DNA of 64,000 nt. It comes from Lineus longissimus. Taxonomy: Eukaryota; Nemertea; Pilidiophora; Heteronemertea; Lineidae. The translations under genes and the position numbers were made by a program. Of the stretch, positions 23,690-35,559 are shown in pieces. The notes beneath the pieces were generated by a model. That model did no database searches. It was not told where the DNA came from and was given only the letters and a program-made list of their open reading frames with translations. The DNA lies in assembly GCF_910592395.1 (NCBI RefSeq), contig NC_088309.1, positions 4,590,501 through 4,654,500 of the forward strand, in the 5' to 3' direction. Positions within the stretch are counted from its first letter, which is position 1. Each line of letters begins with the position of its first letter.

Positions 23690-25110
23690 TCTTCATGGTT
23701 TCCCTGCTGGTTGGACTGGTTATTCGCTGGTTGCCTCTTAACCCGTTCACTTGTTCAGGTCAGGTCATCTGTAAAACTGTGGCGTCCTTCGCTGTTGTCA
23801 AATTCTAGGTGACCATAACAGTAACCATATTCCTGTCAATCATGATAACAGGTGAGTTCATAGCCCCTAGCCATTACCTCAATCTGTTTCTTTTGTCCCC
23901 TCTTGTGTTTTGATCTCGAACGTAACCTGGGGTGCAAGCCCCCAGGTAGGTCAGGCCAGGTAACACGGTTTCCCTGCTAGTTGGACCGGTCTTCAACTGG
24001 TTGCCTCTGAACCAGTACACTAATTGTTCAGACCAGGCTCGGGTCAGGTCAGAGCAGGCGGTGTAAGCGGATTGCATGCAGGTTCCTTTTGAATATCTTT
24101 GGGTTTTCTTCATCTTAATAGATTTGCAGTTTCTTTTGCATTTGGTCAGTCTCAATGTTTTTTCCCCACGCTGATGTTTTGATTTTTCACGTAACCTGGG
24201 GTGAAAAGCCCCCAGGTCAGGTCAGGCTAGGCTACACCGTTTCCCTGCTGGTTAGACCGGTTGTCCACTGGTTGCCTCTGAACCAGTTCACCTTTTCAGG
24301 TCAGGCTCAGGCTTTATATATGATATTGTAGCATTTGATCAGTCTCAATTGTTTTTCCCCACGCTGATGTTTTGATTTTTCACGTAACCTGGGGTGAAAG
24401 CCCCCAGGTCAGGTCAGGCTAGGCTGCATGGTTTCCCTGCTAGTTAGACAGGTTGTCCACTGGTTGCCTCTAGACCAGTTCACTTTTTTTGGTCAGGCTC
24501 GGGCTTCATACATGATATCGTAGCATTTGATCAGTCTCAATTGTTTTTCCCCACGCTGATGTTTTGATCTCGCACGCAACCTGGGGTGAAAGCCCCCAGG
24601 TCAGGTCAGGCTGGCTACACGGTTTCCCTGCTGGTTAGACAGGTTGTCCACTGGTTGCCTCTGAACCAGTTCACTTTTTCAGGTCAGGCTCAGGCTTTAT
24701 AAATGATATCGTAGCATTTGATCAGTCTCAATTTGTTTTTCCCCACGCTGATGTTTTGGTTTTTCACGCAACCTGGGGTGAAAAGCCCCCAGGTCGGGTC
24801 AGGCTAGGCTACACGGTTTCCCTGCTGGTTAGACAGGTTGTCCACTGGTTGCCTCTTAACCAGTTTACTTTCAGGTCAGGCTCAGGCTTCATATATGATA
24901 CCGTAGCATTTGATCAGTCTCAATTTGTTTTTCCCCATGCTAATGTTTTGATCTCTCACGCATAACCTGGGGTGAAAGCCCCCAGGTCAGGTCAGGCCAG
25001 GTAGCACGGTTTCCCTGCTGGTTGGACAGGTTGTCCACTGGTTGCCTCTGAACCAGCACACATGCTCAGACCCGGCTCAGGTCAGGTCAGAACAGGTGTT
25101 GATTACAGGA
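23690..25110. repeat. Satellite-like tandem array, about 193 bp period
   Basis: Hairpin motif CCTGGGGTGAAAGCCCCCAGG-type (21 bp, here in parts: CCTGGGG, loop, CCCCAGG) begins at 23926, 24195, 24388, 24580, 24772 and 24966; the last five are 192-194 bp apart. Each unit also carries one or more AGGTCA hexamers, TTTCCCTGCTGGTT and GGTTGCCTCT. A partial first unit at about 23690 lacks the hairpin. Confidence 0.85.
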
Positions 25111-25999
25111 CCACATGCAGGTTCCTTTTGAATATCTTCAGATTTTCTGCATCCTTTTGATTTGTGGTTTTCACTTCAGGATCATGTGAAGCATTTCAAT
25201 TTGTTTTGTCTTTCCTCGTGTTTTTGTCTGCTTAGCTCTGTTAATAGGCAACCAGTCAATAGCCTGGGTTGCAGAATGTGAAAAAAATCACCTTTGTTGT
25301 TACACATGGTCCCTGTTGTACTTTCTTTGACACTTTGACCATGTCAAATGAACAGATTAACTCAATTGTGCTACTTCCGTTGACATGTTTTTCTGATAGA
25401 GGGTAGGCATTGCCGAAAGGGAAGGGACGGCATCGCCGAAATCAATTTTTTTGGGTAGGGAAAAGTAAATTGACTACAGCTCAGCATTGGAACATCTTGT
25501 GAGTTCTTATGACCACTCATTATCTTTGTCTTTGATGTGTGCTACACTTTTCATAAAAAAGAAATGCTTTTAAGTTGACGACCCACAACAGTCTCAAAGC
25601 GCAGTGGAATCGACTCATTGGGTCCCCCTGATGATTTTAGAAAAGCAGCAGTATAGAGGGGATATTTTGATTGGATGCCCTGCTACCTGTAATTTATATG
25701 TCACAGGGAAATTATGATTTTCCATCTGAGTAGGTTCAGTTAGCACCTGACCCCACCACCCTGACTCTCATGCGTTTGCGCCAGCACTATGGATCTCCAC
25801 AAACCCATGACGGATTCCATTGATTTTCTTGTTTTGTCGGCACGTTCTCAGCGCGTGCCCGAATCACAGCGCTGATATGAGAACGTAAAGAGGGCAAAGG
25901 TCAACGCCGATGGCAGGTGTTCAACCTCCTCGCCTGTTTTGGCAATGGTCCAACTGATGCAAGTGTAGTGCATTTGTAGAATCCGCTTGATGGGCGCAG

Positions 26000-26700
26000 G
26001 CTTGTAGGCTGTCGGATACTACTGCAGTTGCCGAGATCATTCCGTAAGACATGTTCTGATTGTTCCAAAATGGAGGCTACTTGCCTGGGCTAAAAAAAAC
26101 TTCTGAGGCAGGCTTTGGCGATCGATCCTTCTTAACTGAATCATGGATCTGAGATATCCTGGAGCCTCCCCAGTCAAGCACTTGAACACCAAGAGCAGAA
26201 TCTTGGTACTGGATCCTGAGCTTGACTGGTAGCCAGTGCAGGTGAACCTGAGCACAGGGGAAGTATGGTCAAACTTTACCACCAAACACACAACTCTTGC
26301 GGCAGAGTTGAAAACCGGTTGGATTCGGTTCAAAAACTTGGTGGGGATACCATTTAGGAGATCATTACAATAGTCAAGGTGGACGATGATAAAAGCATGT
26401 ATTAAGGTCTTGGTGGATTTTTCCGACAGAAAGGTTCTGATTTGTCTTATCCGATAAAGACCAAAGTAGTCCTTGGCACACATTTTGTTTACGTGTCTCC
26501 ATGGACATGTTGCAATCAAACCATGCACGAGATTTTGGACACATTGGACTGGTAGGACATCTGTCCCGCCAATCTTTATTGATGCAATGCTCACCTTTGC
26601 AAGCTACTGCCGTGTGCCAAAGATGGTAACTCAGTTTTAGTGTCATTGATCATGAGTTCATTTTCAATATACCATGCTCTAACTTTATCCTTTTCAGGAC
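26000..26700 (-). pseudogene. Non-LTR retrotransposon reverse-transcriptase 3' fragment
   Basis: The minus strand encodes the typical C-terminal part of a LINE RT: IRTFLSEKSTKTLIHAFI, HLDYCNDLLNGIP and AARVV, then KILLLVFKCLTGEAPGYL. The motif expected as LHWLPVK is reached only by changing frame near 26220-26250, and another frame change is needed near 26600. There is no endonuclease domain or full RT catalytic core in the window, so this is a dead 5'-truncated copy. The subfamily (CR1/L2-like versus others) cannot be fixed by eye. Confidence 0.8.
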
Positions 26701-27544
26701 TGAATATTTTTTCCTAAACCTCCGCTCTGGACTGGATTTTTTCTGGTTTTTTCGTCCAAAATCAAAAGTTTTTGAAAGCAAATATCGGCTTTGCAAGAAT
26801 CGCTATGAAAATGGCATGAATAGAAAAGGTATTCCCCAGGATGTTGGGAATCCCCTCCGAGCAGTTATAAAATGCGGATTGTCATTAGAAATGACTGGAA
26901 AATAGATGTAGTGAAAAGATTGTCGACCTCGCATTTCTGCGAGACTCGTCCAGAACGGAGGTATTATGGTGCTCGCAATTTTGCGAGACTTGTCCTGAAA
27001 GGGTTAACTATGCATCGCTCAGTGGCTTCCACTGCTTCAGTCTGGCATGCGAGATGGACCCGCACCCCCTCCAAAAAATAAAACTTGACCGAAAACGTAT
27101 TTTGGTGTTTTCGCATAACAGTGCTTCTTTTAGACAAATGTCTAAAGTTTTGAAAAGTTTCGGCAGTGAAGTGTCAAAATTTGACATCAAAAACAAGATG
27201 GCAGCCACATCATATTTTGGGCTATATGTCGCTTCATATTTCACATAGGATGAATATTTTGATGAGTTCGAGAATGGCCACCATCTGCTGTTGGCCATAA
27301 CTATAAGTTCATATTAAACTTAAGCTGGCACTTTTGGTGTCGAGCAATGTGTTTTAGGGGTGACAGAATCCTTGAAGACTTATTTCTGAGGTTGTAGGTA
27401 ATTGCATCATAGGAAATCCAAGATAGCTCCCTCTCTGGACCTAAATTCATTGGTGATGACTCGGTTCATATTTGACATTGCAGCAGGCAATTTTGCTGTT
27501 GCACCATAGATTTTAGGGAAGGTAGCGTACCTAATTTAGTGAAG

Positions 27545-28860
27545 GCTTTTTGGCTCACCGTTGGGGGAGTCTTTACGATAGCCCTGTGTCCGTCGTCGTC
27601 CGTATCCTGTGTGGCACGTTTCTTAACCGCTAGTGCTATGAACTAAACTTTGTACACATTGACCTTTAGGATGTAACTATGGTACGTTTCTAAACTGCAA
27701 TGACTATTGATCCCAAATTTGGTACACATGTATCCCTTAGTCAGGTGATCTCAGGGACCGAAGTTCGGTCCAATATGATTCACCACTTGACCACCAGGGG
27801 GCAAAATCCAAAAACCTTAAAAATGTGATTATTCCTTAACTTCTTGCCTGATTGCCACCAATTTGATATCATGGGTACATCTAACCACCATACAGTCTAT
27901 GTCACACAGGTTTTTAATTTGACCTACTTTTCAAGGTCACAGAGGTCAAATGGCGTAAATTGGCTGTCGGGCCGTAACTATGGCACGTTTCTTAACCGCG
28001 ATGACTTGATCACAAATTTAGTACACATGTACCCCTTGGTCAGGCGATCTCGGGTACCGAAGTTTGGTTCGATCTGATTTGCCGTTTGGCCTCCAGGGAG
28101 GGGGCCAAATCCAAAATTCTTCAAAATGCTATTATTCCTTAATTACTTGCCCGATTGGCACCAATTTTATAACATAGGTACATCTGATTCTAACAACCAT
28201 TCAATGTGTCACCCGGGTCTTTTTTGATTTGACCTACTTTTCAAGGTCACAGAGGTCAAATGTACTGTAAATTGGCCATTTTCGGGAAATTGTAATGGCT
28301 TGGACCTACATCAAACCTAACACTACATGACACAATACCATGCTCTTCATCCCTCTTTACCATCCTTTTTGAATACAACACAGTTCGATTTCATCATGCT
28401 TGGCCTGTTTTATTTAATTGATGGGCACTTGGTAACTAAATTGTTTTTAAAATACATTTAGATTTTCTTCAAACTATGCGAATACTGTGATATAAGTACA
28501 CATGCTTTCATCTGAATCTTCAACTCATGCTTGTCAAGAGTTTGAAATAACCCCACACTACTTGCCTAAAACAAAATATTGCACACTTACGTTTTTGGCT
28601 CACCATAGGGGAGTCTATACAATACTGCTGTGTCCGTCAGCGTCGTCGTCGTCGTCGTCTGTATCCTGTTTCAAAAACAGTGGCACGTTTCTCGACCGCT
28701 AGTGCTTTGAACTTGAAACTTTGTACACAGGATCCCGAGGTCATGTGACCTCTGACAATGAATTTCGGTCTGATCTAATTCTTGACTTGACCAGAAGTGG
28801 AAACCTAAAAAGTGTGTTATTGACCTGATTTTCAAGGTCACGGAGGTCTGTTTTTCTGAG
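27545..28860. repeat. Dispersed repeat family with GGCTCACC head, several diverged copies
   Basis: TTTTTGGCTCACC starts at about 27548 and 28592, each followed by GGGGAGTCT and CTGTGTCCGTC. GGCACGTTTCT with a following ACCGC recurs at about 27613, 27988 and 28681. TTTTCAAGGTCACAGAGGTC recurs at about 27928 and 28240. This is an old, multi-copy non-coding family. A (CGT)n run lies at about 28640-28659. Confidence 0.7.
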
Positions 28861-28867
28861 AGAGAGA

Positions 28868-29375
28868 CTGACTGACTTGCAGGAAATGACTGGCTTTCTT
28901 GCATTTATAGGAAGAAACAACTGGCTTTCTTGCATTTTAGGAAGAAACGACTGACTATCTTGCATTTCAGGAAGAAACGACTGACTATCTTGCATTTTAG
29001 GAAGAAACGACTGGCTTTCTTGCATTTTAGGAAGAAACGACTGACTATCTTGCATTTTAGGAAGAAACGACTGGCTTTCTTGCATTTTAGGAAGAAACGA
29101 CTGACTATCTTGCATTTTAGGAAGAAACGACTGGCTTTCTTGCATTTATAGGAAGAAACAACTGGCTTTCTTGCATTTTAGGAAGAAACGACTGGCTTTC
29201 TTGCATTTATAGGAAGAAACGACTGGCTATCTTGCATTTTAGGAAGAAACGACTGGCTATCTTGCATTTTAGGAAGAAACGACTGGCTATCTTGCATTTT
29301 AGGAAGAAACGACTGGCTTTCTTGTATTTAAGGAAGAAACAACTGGCTTTCTTGCATTTTAGGTAGAAATGACTG
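28868..29375. repeat. 30-bp minisatellite, about 17 copies
   Basis: Unit GGAAGAAACGACTGGCTTTC followed by TTGCATTTTA, in tandem with two main variants (GGCTTTC, GACTATC) and a few 31-bp units. Because 30 is a multiple of 3, frames stay open on both strands for many units (repeats HFRKKRL on plus, MQESQSFLPK on minus). These open frames lack any start context or gene structure and I do not call them genes. Confidence 0.95.
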
Positions 29376-32255
29376 TGATTGTAGCTTTGGGCAATATGCC
29401 CAGACTTATTTTTCTTTTCGCAATATGACCTTCTTTCTGGCCTCGAGGCGGCCATCTTGGAAATATTTTTTGCCTTTTTGAAGCTAATGGTTGTACGTAG
29501 AGTAATGAAATTTTTATGGTGGGTATATGTGATAAGGTTAAATGACATATCACCCGGGTTTTTGATTTGACTTATTTTTCAAGGTCACAGAGGTCGAAGT
29601 TCACTAAATCACCGATAGGCGACACATTTCGTTTCTATTTGAGCTAGAAAAGGTTTTAAACTTGTGGGGACATGTATCTAGAGACCCTCTATCCTACCCC
29701 AAAAATTTGTCCCTCGGACTTCAAATATGGCCGCCAGGTGGCCATCTTGAAAATTAAACAAAGTCGAATTGCAACCAAATTTCATGTGATTAAATATCTA
29801 TGTGCTCTCTACAATATCCCTGATTTTCTGTCAAATCCATCTACCAATATGGCCGCCAGTGGCCATCTTGATAATTAAACAAAGTCCTATTACCCTGAAA
29901 CTTATGATCGGATTGCAACCAAACTTCGTTTGATTATGTATCTATGTACTCTTATCAATATCTCTAATTTTCAAAAAAATTCCAACAAAGTCCTAGTACT
30001 CCTCAACTGTTGAACAAATGTCAATCAATTTCCATGTGACATGTACACTCTTCAATAACTCTGAAATTCAGTCAACATTATAACCAAAATGCTATACTTA
30101 GATGGTACCGGTAATTTTCTTTGGTGCCATTGAGCCGAGAAGAATGATATTATTCAATTGAATCAAAACTGGTGAAACTAGCAAGAAACTGTTCTCCCCA
30201 TATCTACTGCAAATGACCTGCATTATATTACCCGAGGTGAGCACATGGTCCCTGGACCATTTCATTATAGATGCGAGAAGAGATTCCAGGAGTCTTGATC
30301 AGGTAGAGGGCATGTCGCACAACTCGATATCCATGTTTTTTTGTGAGGAGGAATGGTCAGCTTGCCGATCCTTAGCTTAGAAGCCAGTAGCGAAGATCAA
30401 AATTCTCTATCTAATCTGATTTCCACCCGTCCTCCACCAATGTCCCTCTTGCAAGCCCTCACCACGCCCTGGCTGTTTATCCTGGCCCTCCTCTATTATC
30501 CAACTGTTGTCATTAAAAGGTTCTTTGACTCAGAGCACTCTCAAATCTTCTGATAGTGCAGTGACTGCTCAATCCATGCCTGCTAGTCATGCCACAGACT
30601 AGTTCTTCTTTGTGGTCTTCGTGGTTTTCAGTTCCTGGTCTTCAAATGCACCCAAAGGTTGCCAAGTCTTAGCTGGGTAAAAAGCTGATGTCTGTGAAGA
30701 AACCATATACCCACAAACATTGAAAGTTTTACCTCCTACCCAATAATCCTTTGAAAGAAACTAAGGTCTCAAGCAGCTTTCCCCTCCAGCTTATTAACAA
30801 GCTGTACTTCATGATGGTTTGTTGCTCAAGTGATTCAAAATGAACATCACAGGGAAATCGATCTGCAGCATCTCTATCATCTGACCGCATGGTGCTCTGT
30901 GTTTATGTTCTTGTCTCGTCCCTTGTTCTGTTTAGATTGTAATCTTTTCCTCCGATGCAGCATTGCCTTCCATCCACACTTCTGAGGGCATATTTGAAGG
31001 CTGACTTGCTCCAATTACTAACTGCAAGACTTGTCCTGCCTACAGTGAGTTGACCACTCCTAGCATATTTTGTTATCTCTCCAGATAGCACCTCCCATGT
31101 CGTGATGTTCTCTCGTCAGAGTGTCATTATATCCATCCATTGCGATGATAATTTGATTGTCTTCCAGACAACATCAGTTTGATTAATACCTATGTTCCTT
31201 TTTTTACCATGCTCACGGTTGCTGATTCTCCCTTCTGTTGGGACAATTCTTGTAAAAGGCGTTCTGGTTCTGGCATATAATCATGGACAATCCACCAACT
31301 GGAGATTGACGTCGAAGATGTGGACTTGCTGGTTTCAATAAATCAATGAATTTCAGTGCAGTGCCTGAATCATGCCCTTCTATTCTAAAATATTGATTCA
31401 CCAGCACTTGGTCACAACTTCTCCAAATACGCCAAACGCACTCTGGAATTATTAGTTTTATCCTAATAGTTTAGATGGCGTCACTTACGAATAAGTTTGA
31501 CCGTTCAGTTAAAAGTTGGCTCCACTGTCTGTTATAAGAATTGACTGTCAGAACATGGCGACGCTCGCCAATAAATGGCTGCCACAGCGAAAGGATTAAT
31601 GGTCTTAGAGGATTCTTTCACCCCTAAAAGCTATGGCCAGGCCAAAACTATCGGCCTGCATTAAAAATGTACGAAAAGCTATGATCAATACCCGAATTTG
31701 GGGGTCATTGTGGTGCCCATCTTGAATTCCCAAGCAATGACACAAGGAGGCTTAATGGATTCCTTAACCCCTTGAACCTATGGGTAGACACCAAAACTGT
31801 CTGCTTATGTTTAGTACAGCCAACAACTGCAAAAAACAAATTTTCCTCCATCCACCTGTTCCCCACTTTGGGCTCGGTAGCATTCAGAATTACTACAACT
31901 CCCTGCATACACCTATGCGCATGTGATGCATTTACCTAGATGGGTATTGTTGATGCGGGTGCTGTCTGTCCGTCCGTCGTCTGTCATCAATGGTGGCATG
32001 ATTGCTCACTGTTGAGTCTAAAAACTTGGTGTATGGATGTCGTATCACAACATAACTTGACACACAAAAAAACATCACCATTTGACCTACTTCCTGGGCT
32101 CATTTCATAACTCTGTAGGGAGTTCGCAGCTTGTAATGTATGGTCATGTTGTGTTTGACTTGAGGATGATTCAAGTTTTCGGCAGAAATTTCTTGAATGC
32201 AATTTGGGGTGGCTTACGTCTTTGGGCAAGGTACTTATTACTTGTGCATTTAATT
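29376..32255. other. Non-coding stretch with decayed dispersed repeats
   Basis: Recurrent fragments such as ATATGGCCGCCAG with GGCCATCTTG (about 29455, 29727, 29850) and more TTCAAGGTCACAGAGGTC (about 29578). No gene structure recognised. Confidence 0.5.
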
Positions 32256-32257
32256 TA

Positions 32258-32425
32258 GTATGGGTCCTTGGGCAAAGCACTTCTATCGACCTTAGGACTA
32301 CCCTTTGGTGTCTGTGTGTCTATGTGTCTGCTGGTCCGTGTGTCTATGTGTCTGCTGGTCCGTGTGTCTGTGCGTCTGTGTGAGTCAAGCGATCAATAGA
32401 AGTGCCTTACCTAAGAACCACCAGA
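32258..32425. mobile_element. Short inverted-repeat element enclosing a GTGTCT minisatellite
   Basis: GGGCAAAGCACTTCTATCGA (32270-32289) is matched in inverse by TCAATAGAAGTGCCTTACCT (about 32394-32413). Between them lie about three units of a 28-bp GTGTCTATGTGTCTGCTGGT-type repeat. Confidence 0.5.
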
Positions 32426-33639
32426 AGTGCTGCTACCAAAGAATCATCCTTGCCTCTTATAACCAGTGGTTTCAATACACTCTGCTGCTCGACATTTTGT
32501 ATATGATGAGGAGTGAAAAAAGCCTGAATCTCGGGATGCTAGACCAAAGACCTGTCCAACTTAACCAAAGACCTGCCCTCCCACCAACTAAACCAGGACC
32601 TGTCCCCCAGACAAAAGACCTGCCCCCCCCCCCCCAACGAGACCAACGTCCCTCCTCCCCTCCCCCTTAAAAAGTTGAGGGGAAGCCCAGCGGAAACCAT
32701 CCTGAGATTGAGGCTTTTTTATTCGTACGTCATATACAAAACCCTGAGAAAAAGCATTAAAAACACTGTGCAGGACAGCTGTTCCGATTATTTGACACAC
32801 CCGTACATGTGTTGTGTAATTCAATAAAACCAATTAAAACAAGTTCAAATAAGTTTATAACTTTCTAACGCTTTGGTTCAATATTCCATACCTGAGCCAT
32901 TTAACAAACACAGAAATTCCTGCCGAAAACCTGTTATGAATTCATCAAGCAAACAGTCAGACTTTCAATTTCCTGCCGAAATTGAGCTGCATGTACTCCT
33001 AGTAGGAGCCAGAATCACAAGTGATAGAAATGCTCTGCTACTATACTATGCAACTATGAACTACTGGTCAATGGTTAGTTTCAGAGTGCGGAACGACGGG
33101 GTGTATATTGCTGCCATTTTGCAATACACTTGTTAAAACATCACATGCGCATACATGTAAGCGTGGAGTGGTGGAGATCCTGAATGCCGATGATCCCGAA
33201 CTTGGGAACCAAGTCGATGTCAAGAAAATTATTTTCTCCTAAATAGATTCCTTGACCCCCTATAACCTTGATACCAAAATATTCATTCTATGTCAAGTTG
33301 TTGACAAGACACAGTGTTACCCGAAAACACCATAAAATGCTTTCTATAAATTTTATTTGGGGGGGGGTGTCAGGTGCTAATTGAGCCTTTTGATCTCTGG
33401 TCACCTTCCAGGTCAACCATACCACTACCTGGTACCACCTTGTAACATACATCAAAGACAAAGATAATGAGTAGTCATAAGCAGTCGTAGGTTGTTCCAC
33501 TGCTGAGCTATAGTCTATTCAGTTTCCCCTGCCCCTAAAATTTGGTTTCGATGATGTCATACCACTATAAACGTGGCTCTAGAAGTTGATTGATTGATCC
33601 ACAGCTGAGAAATTCACTATTTTCAATTTCACAGATTGT

Positions 33640-34250
33640 GTTGTGTCTGGTTGATATTCCTGAGATGCTCGTAAATTCCAGCCAACATCAGTGCCATTCA
33701 CAGATCCCATCAGACTTTGAGGGGAACAATTTTCCAGTGAAGGAGGAAATTTGTTGCAAAGTTGGCAAAATTAGTTACTCTCCTTTTCTGGTACGATACC
33801 AAGTCTTTTTCAGGATTCCCCAAAATGTCTTCTGGAGTGTTCATGTCAGGACAACCATACCAGAGGCAGGAGAAATGACCTGGCAATTCTGGAAATTTTA
33901 ACATGAATAAGCAAAGTTAAACTCATCTCGCTGGATAATCTCTGGAATGCCATTAATCAAACATGGATCAACTGAGCAACAATCATGTAATATGATATAC
34001 ATACAATAATGATGGATGATGCGATCTTGCTTGCTTGACAGGCTAATTCTCAAGTAAAGACCAAGTCTCCAAGGCGCAGGATTTACCTGCTAAATACCAA
34101 GTCTTTTTTAGGATTCCCCAAATTTGTCTTCTGGAGTGTTCCTGTCAGGACAACCATACCAGAGGCAGGAGAAATGACCTGGCAATTCTGGAAATTTGAA
34201 CATGTCAAGCAAAGTTAAAATCATCTTGCTGGATAATCTGTATTTTAGTC
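33640..34250. repeat. Two copies of a ~150 bp non-coding unit (also seen near 21.66 kb)
   Basis: TACCAAGTCTTTTT, CTTCTGGAGTGTTC and CCAGAGGCAGGAGAAATGAC recur in the same order at about 33797-33900 and 34096-34200. A diverged relative (CCAGAGGCAGGAGGAATGAG) is at about 21669-21688. Confidence 0.7.
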
Positions 34251-34494
34251 CCATAAACAACTGACACAGAAAAAAACCATTGGCGAAAAAAGGTACTTTA
34301 ATGACATCCTGGAAACTTAAACAGCAGCAAAACTTGAGACAAATTCATTAAACATACACAGCAGATCAAAATTCAACGGTCTAAATCTCAAGTTGATTCG
34401 GTTGATCAAATACTCAGGAACCCGAAGAGTAAAAGCCTCTTTGCAAACTACGCATTTACAATGCTATCGTTAAATCCACGTTGTATAGCGCCAA

Positions 34495-34705
34495 AACCTG
34501 GGAAACACTCCAATAGAAGAACGAAGAAGAAGAAGACAATTGGGGAATTTCCTTCGCACTTTTGATGGCTGCAAGACACATTAGAGAGGTTCAGAAAATA
34601 AAGAAGACGACTCCAATAGAAGAAAGAAAAGAAGACAAATGGGGAAGGTCCCTCGCACTTTTGACGGCTGCAAGACACATTAGAGAGGTTCAGAAAATAG
34701 AGAAG
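34495..34705. repeat. Tandem duplication, about 113 bp unit, 2 copies
   Basis: ACTCCAATAGAAGAA, CTTCGCACTTTTGATGGCTG (second copy CCTCGCACTTTTGACGGCTG) and ACATTAGAGAGGTTCAGAAA repeat in order. Confidence 0.8.
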
Positions 34706-34762
34706 AGACCATTACTATACATCACAGCGCACACAACACAACACAACTGACTTTGTCTTACA

Positions 34763-35220
34763 GTATCACATATTCAATTTTTATATATTCCCTTTCAGAA
34801 ATAAAGAACTGAGAAGATGAGAAAAGAATGCAAGCCACAAGACACCAAAAGGAGTATACATCAAAAATAATACAATACAAGAGTAAAACAATTGTTTAGT
34901 AAAATGATGGCAAAAAACATTCATCGGAGCAATTGAAAATGTGTTAAAATACTCTTTAAGATGTTTTTTGAAGGAGTCTGTGTTTTATGAGATCACGCAT
35001 GTCTTATAGTATCACATATTCAATTTTTATATTTTCCTTTGCAGAAAAAAAGAACTGAGAAGATGAGAAAGAAGATGAGATCAAAAATAATACATTACAT
35101 GAGTAAAACAATTGTTTAGTAAAATAATGGCAAAAAACAATCATCAGAGCAATTGAAAATGTGTTGAAATACTCTTTAAGATGTCTTTTGAAGGAGTCTG
35201 TGTTTTATGAAATCATGCAT
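34763..35220. repeat. Tandem duplication, about 246 bp unit, 2 copies
   Basis: Copies start at GTATCACATATTCAATTTTT (34763 and 35009). Each has an acceptor-like CCTTTCAG or CCTTTGCAG before AAAGAACTGAGAAGATGAG, so each contains an exon-like start. Confidence 0.85.
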
Positions 35221-35559
35221 GCTTGATGGGAGAGACAAAACTATTCTTAAGAAGAATTCACTATTATGTGACAGTACTTAATGGAGATATTTCACTTTAA
35301 CCGGAACAAGAAGAAGAAGTAGAGACCCTGATGGCATTCAGGGGACCACAGTGTTTCCAGTGATAATTTACATGTATAATCTGATATTGGTTTCAGTTTT
35401 AATCTGATATTAGTTTCAGTTATATTACTTTCAGAGTCCCATTTTGAAAAAAGAAATGTTTGTTTCTGGCGTTCAACTTTGGTCCATGGTGCTGGAGAAG
35501 ATCAGTGGATGGAAGACTGAGACCCAGCCAAAGATGAAGACTTTGTCAGGTTTGTAACA

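Noticed and set aside
23690-25110. CRISPR-like array
   Set aside because: Repeat units are ~193 bp with no short repeat/unique-spacer alternation, and the genome is eukaryotic; this is satellite DNA.
26037-26594. Intact reverse transcriptase gene
   Set aside because: Only the C-terminal part is present, and the conserved motif order is broken by at least two frame changes.
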